Source: a candidate division WOR-3 bacterium (lineage in GTDB: Bacteria; Hydrothermota; Tepidihabitantia; Tepidihabitantales; CAIPLT01). Taken from it: a stretch of DNA of 36,999 nt. The position numbers were made by a program, and so were the translations under genes. The notes beneath the pieces were generated by a model. The model made no database searches. It saw only the letters and a program-made list of their open reading frames with translations, and was not told where the DNA came from. The DNA lies in assembly GCA_039801505.1 (NCBI GenBank), contig JBDRUV010000010.1:1-36999 (forward strand), in the 5' to 3' direction. The first letter of the stretch is position 1. Each line of letters starts with the position of its first letter. This document shows positions 24,854 through 32,494 of this stretch, piece by piece.

Positions 24854-26086
24854 TTATGATAATTTCTCTTCAATTGAGCCTAAAATATGGCCTAAACGAT
24901 CCCGTTTAGTTACTAGATACCTCAAATTCTGTTTAGTTGGTTTTATTATAATCGGTACTCGTTCAGTAATCCTAAGTCCAAAACCTTGTAGCCCAATAAT
25001 TTTCCTGGGGTTATTGGTTAAAAGACGAATGCTACTTAAACCTAAATCACATAGAATCTGTGCACCAACCCCGTAATCACGAAGATCCGGCTCATAACCT
25101 AAGGCTATGGCTGAGTCGACCGTATCTAAACCGCGATCCTGTAATTCATAGGACTTAAGTTTACCTAAAAGACCTATCCCCCGACCTTCTTGGCGCATAT
25201 ATAATAGAACCCCTTGTTTTTCCTGAGCAATCTTTTTAAGTGCATAGTGCAGTTGTTCTCCACAATCGCATCTTAGCGAATGAAATACATCTCCGGTAAG
25301 ACATTGAGAATGGACTCGAACCAGGACATTCTCCTCGTTTTGTACCTTACCTTTGACTAACGCTAAATGAAGATAGCCTTCAATAGTGTCCTCATAAACA
25401 AGAAGTTTAAATTCGCCATATGGAGTTGGCAAAAAAGTTTCTACAACTTTTCGAACCAATTTCTCAGTGGCCCGCCGATATTGGATCAAATCAGCAATTG
25501 TAACGATTTTAAGATTAAACTTTTTGGCCAACTTGAGAAGATACGGTAATTTTGCCATCTTACCGGTTTGGTCCATAATTTCACAGAGCACCCCAGCTGG
25601 AAAACATCCAGCTAGGCGTGCCAAATCAACTGCGGCTTCGGTGTGGCCGGCTCGTTGGAGCACACCTCCAGGTTGTGCCCGTAGGGTAAAAATATGGCCC
25701 GGCCGAGCTAAATCCTGAGGTTTAGTTTTAGGGTCAATTAAAGTTTTAATAGTCACAGCTCGATCGTATGCTGAACTCCCGGTAGTAGTGCCTTTAACAG
25801 CATCTACTGGGATCGCAAAAGGTGTACCAAGCTTTGCCGTATTTTCACTAACCATCATGGGCAGTGCCAGTCGCTCAAAGAGATCGGGTAGCCCAGCAAA
25901 GCAAATAAGTCCCCGCCCGTATTGTGCCATAAAATTAATCTTCTGCGGGGTGATTTTTTCAGCGGCACAAATAAAATCGCCTTCATTTTCCCGATCTTCA
26001 TCATCAACTACAATTAAAATCTTACCCTCTCTGATTAGTTTGACAGCTTCAGGAATTGTTGCGAAGAACTTAGACTTTATCGCCAT
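24854..26086 (-). CDS. ribBA: Bifunctional DHBP synthase / GTP cyclohydrolase II
   Basis: The 410-aa two-domain enzyme makes both riboflavin precursors. The N-terminal RibB domain (about 1-205) forms 3,4-dihydroxy-2-butanone 4-phosphate; it shows VVDDEDRENEGDF near 26, TTTGSSAYDRA near 99 and RAGHTEAAVDLARLAG near 140. The C-terminal RibA domain (about 206-410) opens GTP and shows the zinc site SQCLTGDVFHSLRCDCGEQL near 258, RQEGRGIGLLGKLKSYELQ near 297 and NNPRKI near 355. The residue before the first zinc Cys is Gln, where Glu is usual. Its ATG directly follows the stop of the dehydratase gene (TAA then ATG, no gap), so the riboflavin genes are translated from the sugar-operon message. Confidence 0.96.
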   Translation of the reverse strand: MAIKSKFFATIPEAVKLIREGKILIVVDDEDRENEGDFICAAEKITPQKINFMAQYGRGLICFAGLPDLFERLALPMMVSENTAKLGTPFAIPVDAVKGTTTGSSAYDRAVTIKTLIDPKTKPQDLARPGHIFTLRAQPGGVLQRAGHTEAAVDLARLAGCFPAGVLCEIMDQTGKMAKLPYLLKLAKKFNLKIVTIADLIQYRRATEKLVRKVVETFLPTPYGEFKLLVYEDTIEGYLHLALVKGKVQNEENVLVRVHSQCLTGDVFHSLRCDCGEQLHYALKKIAQEKQGVLLYMRQEGRGIGLLGKLKSYELQDRGLDTVDSAIALGYEPDLRDYGVGAQILCDLGLSSIRLLTNNPRKIIGLQGFGLRITERVPIIIKPTKQNLRYLVTKRDRLGHILGSIEEKLS

Positions 26087-27121
26087 TTACTTAATTTTGT
26101 TTTTTAAAAGTTTTCCGTACCATTGTCGGTAGAATGCTTGATACTCTTTTCGAGCCCGAATTTTCTGCCACCACCATTTGTTTTCTAAATACCACTCAAT
26201 TGTCTGTTTTAACCCAGCTGGAAAATCAGTTTGTGCCTGCCATTTAAGTAGCCGTTTGATTTTTTCTGTGCCGGCTACAAGCCGTTCCACATGACCAGGT
26301 CGATCCGCAACTTTTTTAATCAACTTTTTAGGCTTATTTAGATAGTCTAAGATCATCTCGGCAATTTCTAAAACATTATACTCCTTACCAGAACCCAAAT
26401 TAAAAACCTCGCCTTTTATCTGATTAATATCAGCCTCAACTAGTGCCGTAAGAGCTGAAACACAATCCTTAACATAAAGCCAATCACGGGTATTTTTGCC
26501 TGTGCCATAAACATATAGTGGCTTATTTTCCCAGGCGTTAGTGATAAAAAACGGAATTAACTTCTCAGGATATTGATTAGGTCCATAATTATTAAACGGT
26601 CGAACAATAACAATCGGTAGATCATAAGTCTTGTAAAATGCGTAAGCCATCCGATCAGCTGCCGCCTTAGTTGCAGCATAAGGACTTTGAGGCGCGATTG
26701 GATGGTCTTCAGCCATCGGAACTACTTGGGCTGAGCCATACACCTCACTAGTAGAAATCTGAATAAACCGTTCTCGGCGCGCCTGCCGAAATTCGTCTAA
26801 AAGCACATAGGTGCCGATAAAATCGGTATGAACAAAGGGATCATAATTAACAATCGAACGATCAATATGAGTTTCGGCTGCAAAATTAATCACTATGTCG
26901 ACCTTCTTCATAAGTTTCCGGACTAAAGATCGGTCAGCGATATCGCCCTTAACAAAAGTAAATCGTGAACTCTTTTTGGTCTCGTCTAAAAAGTTGTCTA
27001 AATTACCTGAGTAAGTTAATTTATCTAAAACAATAAGTTTATACTTCGGATTCTTAATAAGCTCGTTAGTAAAATTAGAACCGATAAACCCAGCGCCACC
27101 GGTAACTAAAATTGTTTTCAT
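26087..27121 (-). CDS. rfbB: NDP-sugar 4,6-dehydratase (RmlB/RfbB-like)
   Basis: A 344-aa extended SDR with NAD-binding TGGAGFIGSN at 7-16 and the Y-x3-K pair in PYAATKAAADRM near 148-159. RPFNNYGPNQYPEKLIPFF, YGTGKNTRDWLYV, and the C-terminal GLKQTIEWYLEN tail are all typical of dTDP-glucose 4,6-dehydratase. Where RmlB normally has the catalytic Asp-Glu in TDEVYG, this protein reads STSEVYG. That form is seen in other NDP-sugar dehydratases and decarboxylases, so the exact nucleotide sugar is uncertain. It lies 8 nt after an RmlC-like epimerase, which fits a deoxysugar pathway feeding the neighbouring glycosyltransferases. RmlA and RmlD are not in view. Confidence 0.85.
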   Translation of the reverse strand: MKTILVTGGAGFIGSNFTNELIKNPKYKLIVLDKLTYSGNLDNFLDETKKSSRFTFVKGDIADRSLVRKLMKKVDIVINFAAETHIDRSIVNYDPFVHTDFIGTYVLLDEFRQARRERFIQISTSEVYGSAQVVPMAEDHPIAPQSPYAATKAAADRMAYAFYKTYDLPIVIVRPFNNYGPNQYPEKLIPFFITNAWENKPLYVYGTGKNTRDWLYVKDCVSALTALVEADINQIKGEVFNLGSGKEYNVLEIAEMILDYLNKPKKLIKKVADRPGHVERLVAGTEKIKRLLKWQAQTDFPAGLKQTIEWYLENKWWWQKIRARKEYQAFYRQWYGKLLKNKIK

Positions 27122-27129
27122 AATTAACT

Positions 27130-27585
27130 TTAACCGTGTTTTAAATTCCAGTCGTAGGGAATACGTTCATCAAATGGTGGTATTCGGTATTCATCAGGCG
27201 CGTTATAATTATAGAGTTCGGTGGGGCAATTAATCACATAAGTTGGTTCAGTGCTAATTCCCTTGATACCATGAAGGACCATCGGTGGTATCACCACTAA
27301 GCACGGATTCTGCTCGCCAATAAAAAACTCATTAACCTCTCCATAGGTCTTGGAATCATTACGTTGATCATATAGTACCAGTTTTCCCATGCCTTTAATC
27401 ACAGCTATATGATCGGTTTGCAGTTTGTGATAATGCCAAGCCTTAATCACCCCGGGATTGACGACTGAAAGATAACATTGGCCAAATTTTTTATAAAAAC
27501 TATCATCGGATCGCAAAATTTCCATGACAAATCCCCGTTCATCGGGAATCACTCGGAGTTTTTTTACTTCAACGCCCTCGATCAT
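27130..27585 (-). CDS. dTDP-4-dehydrorhamnose 3,5-epimerase-family cupin (RmlC-like)
   Basis: A 151-aa cupin of the RmlC family: a DERGFVMEI opening near residue 13, the catalytic His region VIKAWHYHKLQTDHIAV near 48, VVIPPMVLHGI near 95, and a C-terminal YNAPDEYRIPPFDERIPYDW resembling the RmlC tail. RmlC epimerises C3 and C5 of 4-keto-6-deoxy sugars; some homologues epimerise one carbon only. The ATG at 27585 is chosen because a promoter (-35 at 27621-27616, -10 at 27598-27593) ends 7 nt before it. The longer frame to 27699 would run across that promoter. It heads a six-gene operon. Confidence 0.82.
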   Translation of the reverse strand: MIEGVEVKKLRVIPDERGFVMEILRSDDSFYKKFGQCYLSVVNPGVIKAWHYHKLQTDHIAVIKGMGKLVLYDQRNDSKTYGEVNEFFIGEQNPCLVVIPPMVLHGIKGISTEPTYVINCPTELYNYNAPDEYRIPPFDERIPYDWNLKHG

Positions 27586-27592
27586 AAAATTA

Positions 27593-27621
27593 AGTTTACC
27601 GAAGAGCCCCTTAAAAGTCAA
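27593..27621 (-). promoter_or_regulatory. Promoter of the RmlC-like/riboflavin/nusB operon
   Basis: On the minus strand: TTGACT (27621-27616), a 17-nt spacer, TAAACT (27598-27593), then 7 nt to the ATG at 27585. The message is predicted leaderless. Confidence 0.6.
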
Positions 27622-27651
27622 GCAGTTAATCGAAATAAAACAAACCAAAAC

Positions 27652-27680
27652 TTGACTAACATTTTTAAAAATTATATAAT
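27652..27680 (+). promoter_or_regulatory. Promoter of the methyltransferase/GT-C pair
   Basis: TTGACT at 27652-27657, a 17-nt spacer, TATAAT at 27675-27680. The start codon at 27693 is 12 nt further, so the leader is about 5 nt. It is divergent from the RmlC-like promoter. Confidence 0.7.
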
Positions 27681-27692
27681 TATAGCATTTAT

Positions 27693-28577
27693 ATGCCACT
27701 GGAAAGTATATCCTGTTGTTTCTGCGATAATAATGACACTAAGGTTCTTTACCAAATTGGCGACTTTAAAATTGTAAAATGTAAAAATTGTGGATTAGTG
27801 TATACCAACCCAAGACTTTCCTGTGCTGATTTGAACCAACTTTACAACGATCACTATTTTCGAAGTCAAAATCCATTAACTTTAGGCTATGAAAATTATC
27901 TAAATGATGCCGAAAATATTATTAAAACATTCCAAAAACGCTGGGCGTTAATTGAACGACACTTGACAACTAATGGCCGACGAATTTTAGATATTGGTTG
28001 TGCCTACGGATTTCTATTAAACTATCTTCAGAAAAAAGGTTACGAAACCTACGGAATTGAACTCTCGAAAAATGCCGCTGATTATGCTATCAGGAATTTT
28101 AAATTAAAGGTTTTCACCAAACAATTGCGGGAAATTAAGTTTGAAGATAATTATTTTGATGTCATAACAATTTGGGATGTAATTGAACACTTTCCTAATC
28201 CTAAACTGGAGCTTTTAGAAATAAAGCGAATTCTAAAGCCTGGTGGAATTTTATCAGTTATTACTCCAGACTCTGGAAGTTTTCAAGCTAGATTTTGGGG
28301 TGGACGGTGGGTTGAGTATCTTCGTCCCGCGGAACACCTCTATTTTTTTTCAAAAAAGATATTAATTAAAAAAATATCTGAGCTCGGCTTTGATGTTATT
28401 ACCATTGGAACGGCCGGGAAATTTGTCAGTATAAGATTTGTTCTTGACCGACTGAAAGCATATAATAAATTCTTATTTACTGCCATTGAAAAAATTGGCA
28501 GTTATTTAAAAATAAACGAAAAGATCTTTTATGTTGATCCCAAAGACAAAATGTTTATAAACTTCCGAAAACGATGA
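27693..28577 (+). CDS. Class I SAM methyltransferase with N-terminal zinc-binding motif
   Basis: In the 294-aa protein, residues 8-40 hold two Cys pairs, CCFCDNND and CKNCGLVYTNPR, a small zinc-binding head common in methyltransferases of glycan clusters. The SAM-binding domain follows: ILDIGCAYGFLLNYL near 95 (motif I), IELS after motif I, FDVITIWDVIEHFPNP near 154, and LKPGGILSVITPD near 183. It probably methylates a sugar or glycan terminus, given that the next gene is a GT-C glycosyltransferase overlapping by 4 nt (ATGA). The start lies about 5 nt from a predicted transcription start. Confidence 0.88.
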   Translation: MPLESISCCFCDNNDTKVLYQIGDFKIVKCKNCGLVYTNPRLSCADLNQLYNDHYFRSQNPLTLGYENYLNDAENIIKTFQKRWALIERHLTTNGRRILDIGCAYGFLLNYLQKKGYETYGIELSKNAADYAIRNFKLKVFTKQLREIKFEDNYFDVITIWDVIEHFPNPKLELLEIKRILKPGGILSVITPDSGSFQARFWGGRWVEYLRPAEHLYFFSKKILIKKISELGFDVITIGTAGKFVSIRFVLDRLKAYNKFLFTAIEKIGSYLKINEKIFYVDPKDKMFINFRKR

Positions 28578-30157
28578 AAAATCAATCCAGGGCAAAAGCA
28601 GAATCTCGCTCGGTATTTAACTTTATACCTCAAAATTTTCTGAAGTTACTTCTTGTTATTATTGGTTTGAATTTTCTTTTTAATCTTTTGCTTTTTGATC
28701 CCAAATTATTTACCGGGGGTGATAATGCGGTCTATATAAGTCTTGCCGAATCAATCGCCTCAGGTAATGGTTATAAAGATATTTTTGACCCGGATAATCC
28801 ACCACATACTCAGTATCCTTTTGGCCTGCCTTTGCTATTAACGCCGATTGTTTATGTTTGGGGTCATAATTACATTTTAATGAAGTTGTTAATTATCTTC
28901 ATAGGCTTAGGGCTAATTTATTTTCTCGGGAGACTTCTACAACAAATTTCTACTTGGGAAATTACGCTTTTTGTGGTGTTACTTACCGCTTTAAATCCCT
29001 ATATCATTGAGTATTCACACTGGATTTTAACCGAAATTCCCTATCTCTTTTTTTCTATCTTAGGAATTTACTTACTTGAAAGAGCCTTAAACAGTCAAAA
29101 TCGCGGTCTGGTTTATTTAATAGCTGGAGCCGGTGCTATTGTCTATTCTTACTTTATAAGACCCACCGGTTTAGCATTAATTGCTGCTGGTTTTTTAATC
29201 TTACTTATAAAAAAGCGTTACAAATATGCGCTAATTTATTCTGCGGTAATTCTTATCTGCGTCTTTCCTTGGTTTTACCGTAATGCCCGAATTGGCGAAG
29301 TCTTGGGGCTATCTCAAAAGATGTTAATGATGCGTAGTGTCTACAACATGGAAAGCGGCACGATGACATTTTCGGAGCTGATTAATCGGGTTTTAGCAAA
29401 CTTAAGAATATATAGTTTTACAATCATACCGCAAAGTATTTTCTATAACATTCCTGAACACGATTTAGGTAAATTGTTATTAGCCCTGATACTTATTTTG
29501 CCTTGGTTATTGGGATTTGGTCATCAAATTATCAAAAAATTTAGCCTCAGCCATCTGTATTTTCTGAGCTATTTCTTAATTGTGCTCCCCTGGCATGAGT
29601 ATGTTAGTACCGAACGATATTTCCTGCCGGTCCTACCCTTATTTTTATACTTTGTAGCTAACGGGTTAATAACGATAAGTAATAAACTTAAAATCTCAAA
29701 ATCTTGGCTTTTGGGACCATATCTGGTGGTTATAAGTTTTATAAGCGTCTTTAATATTGTTAAGATGGCACCGACCCAGCTTAATAATCTAATTCTTTAT
29801 CTGAAAGGTGACAAATATGCTGGCTATAGTCCGGACTGGGTGCGATTTTTTGAAGCGGCTGAGTGGATCAAGGCCAACACCCCAGAAAATAGTGTCGTCA
29901 TTTCTCGGAAACCCCCATTTGTGTATCTGGTAGCACGTCGCAAAGGCAAGATTTATCCTTTTACCTTTGACCGAGAAAAAGTAAAATCGTTTTTATTCGA
30001 TAGTAAAGCCAAGTATATCTTAGTTGATCATTTTTATTGGACGGGCACAACCCCGAAATATTTAATTCCGGTTCTCCAAGAGTATCCTGACAAGTACGAG
30101 ATCCTTTTTATCTCCAAACCACCGGAAACCTTGGTCCTAAAAACAAAATCAGATTAA
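28574..30157 (+). CDS. GT-C family membrane glycosyltransferase (GT39/ArnT-like)
   Basis: A 527-aa protein with about 10-12 transmembrane helices through residue 410 and a soluble C-terminal tail of about 110 residues. The first periplasmic loop carries GGDNAVYISLAESIASGNGY near residue 49, the catalytic Asp region of GT-C enzymes, followed by TQYPFGLPLLLTP. Such enzymes use polyprenyl-phosphate sugars to glycosylate lipids, glycans or proteins on the periplasmic side. It follows the methyltransferase with an ATGA overlap. The acceptor is unknown. The tail has EAAEWIKANTPENSVVISRK, typical of these proteins. Confidence 0.87.
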   Translation: MKNQSRAKAESRSVFNFIPQNFLKLLLVIIGLNFLFNLLLFDPKLFTGGDNAVYISLAESIASGNGYKDIFDPDNPPHTQYPFGLPLLLTPIVYVWGHNYILMKLLIIFIGLGLIYFLGRLLQQISTWEITLFVVLLTALNPYIIEYSHWILTEIPYLFFSILGIYLLERALNSQNRGLVYLIAGAGAIVYSYFIRPTGLALIAAGFLILLIKKRYKYALIYSAVILICVFPWFYRNARIGEVLGLSQKMLMMRSVYNMESGTMTFSELINRVLANLRIYSFTIIPQSIFYNIPEHDLGKLLLALILILPWLLGFGHQIIKKFSLSHLYFLSYFLIVLPWHEYVSTERYFLPVLPLFLYFVANGLITISNKLKISKSWLLGPYLVVISFISVFNIVKMAPTQLNNLILYLKGDKYAGYSPDWVRFFEAAEWIKANTPENSVVISRKPPFVYLVARRKGKIYPFTFDREKVKSFLFDSKAKYILVDHFYWTGTTPKYLIPVLQEYPDKYEILFISKPPETLVLKTKSD

Positions 30158-30186
30158 ATCGCCGAAATTTAGGCTAATTTCAATAT

Positions 30187-30213
30187 CAAGACCGTCCCCG
30201 GGACGCTATCGGA
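30187..30213 (-). repeat. Intergenic repeat core, copy C
   Basis: Read on the minus strand, this 27-nt core matches copy A (11108-11134) at 21 positions, with TAGCGTC and GGGGACGG intact. It forms a perfect hairpin CGTCC-CGG-GGACG. It lies between two convergent genes. About 15 nt to its right, ATTACTAATAGT also occurs just after the glycosyltransferase stop near copy B. Confidence 0.55.
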
Positions 30214-30340
30214 TACGAGGAGTGGTTGGTATTACTAATAGTAGCTTACAAACTAAACAGCTCCGGATCTTTAAACGTTGTCTTCTCATATCTAATATCT
30301 AGATGCTAAATTGTAATCAAATGGGGAAAGAATTTTTAAC

Positions 30341-32494
30341 TTAGCTTATGCGTTCGGCCGTAAATACATTTTGAGTATCAAAACGCACCGTGATTTTTCT
30401 GATTCCGTAAGTTTGATCAAATTCCACATCGCTTTGATAGTTCTTTAACTTAAACTTCATAAAATATAGTCCGATATCGCCCGAGATTTTAATTGTCTCG
30501 TCAGAAACTGGACTTACTTGATAGCGAGCGCTAAACCTTAGTGGTCGGGTTAGAAAACTTAAGGCGTCGTGTAGGATTCTAATGCCTAGGGGTAAACTAC
30601 TAATAATCGGAGGTTGGTCAGTAAATGTATAACTTTTATGACGCACATAGCCAAAGCTTGGTAAGGCTAAGGCTAAGGCGTAAAGTGCACTATTGGGTCG
30701 TCCCTCAAATTTTAATAGATAAAAAATTCCGTGATTAACACTAAAATACGCTCGGGCGCGATTATTGGCTTCCAAATATAAATTGCCCCAAAAATCAAGC
30801 TTTACTTCCCAGGCTTCATAAAATATCTTGTGATTGGTGACAACCTTATATTTGAGCTGATTTCCTAAGCGAAAGTTAAGTAGTTCTTGAATATGCGCCT
30901 CAGCTGGAAAATTACTCACCACATCATTTTTCTGAGGACAGCCGATTTTTATCCAAACTAAACCTGGCTGATTAAGGGTGCGTTGCAAATAGTTAACAAT
31001 ATCGGCTCGAATCGTCCGAGAACCAACCTCAGGATTAGCTTGAATGTGAAAATGCAAATGGGGTATTAAGGAGCGACCAGAATTACCACAACTAGCTAAA
31101 ACCTGACCGGCCTTGACATATTCGCCTTCTCGAACCTTAATGCTATTATATTTCAGATGCGCTAGTAACGAGTAAACTCGTCCTTGATGTTCTAGAACAA
31201 TAAAATTACCCCAATTCTCTTTAGTATTAACGACCCCAATCGGATTGTCTAAAATCCAATCCACTATCTTAACTACAACACCATCAGCCGGCGCCAAGAC
31301 CGGCTTATCATACGCATAATAATCTTCTAATTCTTGACCGTTTCGGATAAATCTTCGACCTTCCTCATCAGCAACTTCAAAATCCCAGGCATATTGCCAG
31401 TCGTATCGATGAGTAATTTGGTCTTTATTACCCTGGCTTACAATCCATTCGCCATTAAATGGCAGATAAAATTGATAATAACTTTGACCTGGAAATCGGA
31501 CAATTCGAATATTATAATACTCTAAATTTTCTTCCGGGGAACCCATATAAAATGGGACGAGATACGGCCGAAGATTACTCAAACGATGCTTAAACCCATA
31601 AAGAATTACCAGCACCACTAAATTGAAAGGAATTGCCACAACCGGCAGTTGCCAAGGAGCTAGGAGATTTTGAAACCCTAAACCTAAGATCACACCTACG
31701 CCACTGGCGATAACGGCCAAGAGTACTGATGTAATATCAGGCACAAAAAACACCCCACCAATTGCAATGGCCGTTAATATCGTATTAAATCCCAAAAGCA
31801 TTAGTGCATCAGGATCGAAAACACCCAAGGCTCTTATAACGCCACAACCGACAAAAAATCCAACAAGGGAAAGCAATCCCATAATTCGAGAGTAGATTAG
31901 GATTACTAAAAACACCAAAGCACCGGCTACGAGATTTGGGCTAAAAATAATACTACCAAGACTTTTTAAATATAAATTAAGCCAAGTTGGTAAAAATTCC
32001 CCTCCGAGCACGAAAGTTTTAAAAGCCCATATTGGGTTAATTCGATTGTTATATATTGCTAATGTAAGAAGCAAAATTAAAACAAAGGGCAGACTCAAGA
32101 CAGGCAGTGCTAAATAATTCCGCAAAAAGTTTTCTAAACTAACCGAAAGAATCGTCACAAAAATCGCTAGTAAGAATATTATTCCCAAAAGTATTAAATA
32201 ATTGTCAAACGATCGACCAAGAAAATACCCAACTCCTAACGAAACTAATAAGCTATTAAAACTGTAATAACTAGTGGTTCGCACAAAATCAGTTAACCGT
32301 ACTAACCAAGCGAAAGCTAGCGAAATCAAAACTCCCCAAAGCCCAGAGAGTCCAACGACTGGATTAGTAAAACTGGCGAGCAAAATAATTAGCCCAAGAA
32401 GTGTGCTGTGGGTTGATTTTTTATTGTCGATAAAAAAAATTACCGAATAACTATCTAAGATTGAGCTTAAAATTATTGTAAGACAATTCTTCAC
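30341..32494 (-). CDS. Urea-transporter-like membrane domain fused to M23 (LytM) peptidase
   Basis: A 717-aa fusion. Residues about 25-305 form a urea-transporter-type channel with two homologous halves, each showing an FN-x-LL/IL segment (SYYSFNSLLVSLGVG near 76; LLGFNTILTAIAIGGVFF near 233) and an LP-V-x-PF segment (LALPVLSLPF near 128; LPVVAIPF near 283). Residues about 350-500 form an M23 zinc metallopeptidase: THRYDWQYAWDF with zinc ligands His362 and Asp371, His446 in LLAHL, and PHLHFH with His479 and His481, all intact. The last 210 residues are a beta-rich domain I do not recognise. M23 enzymes usually cut peptidoglycan cross-bridges or Gly/Lys peptides. The start overlaps the PLP decarboxylase stop (ATGA). 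The fusion implies that channel and peptidase act on one substrate. Confidence 0.85.
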   Translation of the reverse strand: MKNCLTIILSSILDSYSVIFFIDNKKSTHSTLLGLIILLASFTNPVVGLSGLWGVLISLAFAWLVRLTDFVRTTSYYSFNSLLVSLGVGYFLGRSFDNYLILLGIIFLLAIFVTILSVSLENFLRNYLALPVLSLPFVLILLLTLAIYNNRINPIWAFKTFVLGGEFLPTWLNLYLKSLGSIIFSPNLVAGALVFLVILIYSRIMGLLSLVGFFVGCGVIRALGVFDPDALMLLGFNTILTAIAIGGVFFVPDITSVLLAVIASGVGVILGLGFQNLLAPWQLPVVAIPFNLVVLVILYGFKHRLSNLRPYLVPFYMGSPEENLEYYNIRIVRFPGQSYYQFYLPFNGEWIVSQGNKDQITHRYDWQYAWDFEVADEEGRRFIRNGQELEDYYAYDKPVLAPADGVVVKIVDWILDNPIGVVNTKENWGNFIVLEHQGRVYSLLAHLKYNSIKVREGEYVKAGQVLASCGNSGRSLIPHLHFHIQANPEVGSRTIRADIVNYLQRTLNQPGLVWIKIGCPQKNDVVSNFPAEAHIQELLNFRLGNQLKYKVVTNHKIFYEAWEVKLDFWGNLYLEANNRARAYFSVNHGIFYLLKFEGRPNSALYALALALPSFGYVRHKSYTFTDQPPIISSLPLGIRILHDALSFLTRPLRFSARYQVSPVSDETIKISGDIGLYFMKFKLKNYQSDVEFDQTYGIRKITVRFDTQNVFTAERIS

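Noticed and set aside
27586-27699. Extended N-terminus of the RmlC-like protein
   Set aside because: It would cross the gene's own promoter and the divergent promoter; the cupin family begins at ATG 27585.
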